Source: Sphingobacteriaceae bacterium (GTDB lineage: Bacteria > Bacteroidota > Bacteroidia > Sphingobacteriales > Sphingobacteriaceae). Taken from it: 64,000 nt of DNA. Of the stretch, positions 63,561 to 64,000 are shown piece after piece (positions within the stretch are counted from its first letter, which is position 1; each line of letters opens with the position of its first letter). The stretch lies in contig CANHRG010000003.1 in assembly GCA_947463785.1 (NCBI GenBank), forward strand, positions 124,001-188,000. The letters run 5' to 3'. A program made the position numbers and the translations under genes. Below the pieces are notes generated by a model. That model did no database searches, was not told the DNA's origin, and saw only the letters and a list, made by a program, of their open reading frames with translations.

Positions 63561-64000
63561 CAGTTCATCAGGTTTAGGTTATCGGATAATATTTCTTTGT
63601 CATCAAATGGATATTTTACACCATTGATTTCTTGGTATTTCTCATGACCTTTTCCGGCTAAGAGAATGATATCTCCAGGCTTGGCTAAATGGCAAGCCGT
63701 TTTGATGGCTTCTTTGCGGTCGGTTATTGAAATTGCTTTTTTACGGTTGCTTGGACTTACACCCGCTTCCATCTCCTTAATTATTTGCTCGGGATCTTCT
63801 GTACGTGGATTATCCGAAGTCAGGATTACTTTATCGCTACCCTCACATGCCACTTGTGCCATAATTGGGCGTTTGGTTTTATCTCTGTCGCCACCACAAC
63901 CAATAATGGTGATGACTTGCTCATTTCCTTTTCGGATATCGCGAACGGTATTTAACACATTTAGCACAGCATCTGGCGTGTGCGCATAATCAACAATTCC
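63560..64000 (-). CDS. murE: UDP-N-acetylmuramoyl-tripeptide synthetase MurE (5' part cut by window edge)
   Basis: Only the last 146 residues are in the window; the frame is open to the right edge, so an internal Met at 63967 is not the start. [16 protein letters not shown] is the conserved segment leading to the ligase C-terminal domain, [13 protein letters not shown] follows, and [10 protein letters not shown] is the DNPR motif that selects meso-diaminopimelate over lysine. It fits the dapA gene in the window. It adds the third residue of the peptidoglycan stem peptide. First visible gene of the dcw cluster. Confidence 0.92.
   Translation of the reverse strand, partial: GIVDYAHTPDAVLNVLNTVRDIRKGNEQVITIIGCGGDRDKTKRPIMAQVACEGSDKVILTSDNPRTEDPEQIIKEMEAGVSPSNRKKAISITDRKEAIKTACHLAKPGDIILLAGKGHEKYQEINGVKYPFDDKEILSDNLNLMN

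Noticed and set aside
63560-63967. A complete 135-residue MurE fragment starting at Met 63967
   Set aside because: The frame continues without a stop to the right edge and includes VDYAHTPDA before that Met, so the fragment is a cut gene and not a short one.

Overview
The window is chromosomal core DNA from a member of the Bacteroidota, most likely Sphingobacteriales (Sphingobacteriaceae-like). The evidence is a type IX secretion (T9SS) PorT protein and a T9SS sorting-domain protein, the cluster CBS/nadK/uppS/bamA/ompH/ompH/murI, a 413-residue MraY, a TonB-dependent receptor with a carboxypeptidase-regulatory-like leader, a histone H1-like small protein, and promoters of the Bacteroidota type (TAnnTTTG -7 element, with no obvious Shine-Dalgarno sequences). 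No rRNA, tRNA, CRISPR array, prophage, integrase or insertion sequence was found. No gap between genes exceeds 300 bp.

Layout. 1-5.1 kb: a truncated sugar MFS transporter, a LysE-family exporter, a PurF-like amidotransferase, a palindrome-bearing intergenic element and a TonB-domain protein. 5.1-12.7 kb (minus strand): an envelope operon, CBS-ACT protein > nadK > beta-barrel protein > uppS > bamA > two OmpH/Skp chaperones > murI, covering undecaprenyl synthesis, outer-membrane protein assembly and D-glutamate supply. 12.7-16.2 kb (minus): alpha/beta hydrolase, YqeY, SDR oxidoreductase, PorT and UbiE/MenG. 16.2-23.1 kb (plus): engB, an MqnP-like prenyltransferase (which with UbiE points to menaquinone), oligoendopeptidase F, an LTA-synthase-like enzyme and an APC permease. 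23.2-33.4 kb: kup (minus), then a T9SS-tailed protein, FAH-family hydrolase, M23 peptidase, Bcp, split transketolase, an ECF sigma/membrane partner/Spy-like module and a class III aminotransferase. 33.4-38.2 kb (minus): trxA, dnaE and a degenerate-Nudix regulator. 38.4-51.5 kb: gapA, a TonB-dependent receptor (minus), penicillin-acylase family protein, LuxE-like protein, tyrS (minus), AcpH-like protein, ligA and dapA. 51.5-64 kb (minus): the histone-like gene (below usual ORF cut-offs), an alpha-oxoamine synthase, and the division and cell-wall (dcw) cluster read as murE > mraY > murD > ftsW > murG > murC > ftsQ > ftsA > ftsZ; murE runs off the right edge.

Most genes are housekeeping and I do not see a clearly new multi-gene system. 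The most interesting signals are regulatory. First, several genes have a -7 element ending only 3-4 nt before the start codon, which predicts leaderless mRNAs; the divergent ubiE/engB pair is the clearest case. Second, terminator hairpins run straight into the -7 element of the next gene. Third, a palindrome and a tandem repeat lie between gapA and a Nudix-derived regulator. Other points worth following are an intact nine-ligand PHP site in DnaE, repeated short motifs in the FtsZ linker, and the compact sigma/partner/Spy operon.
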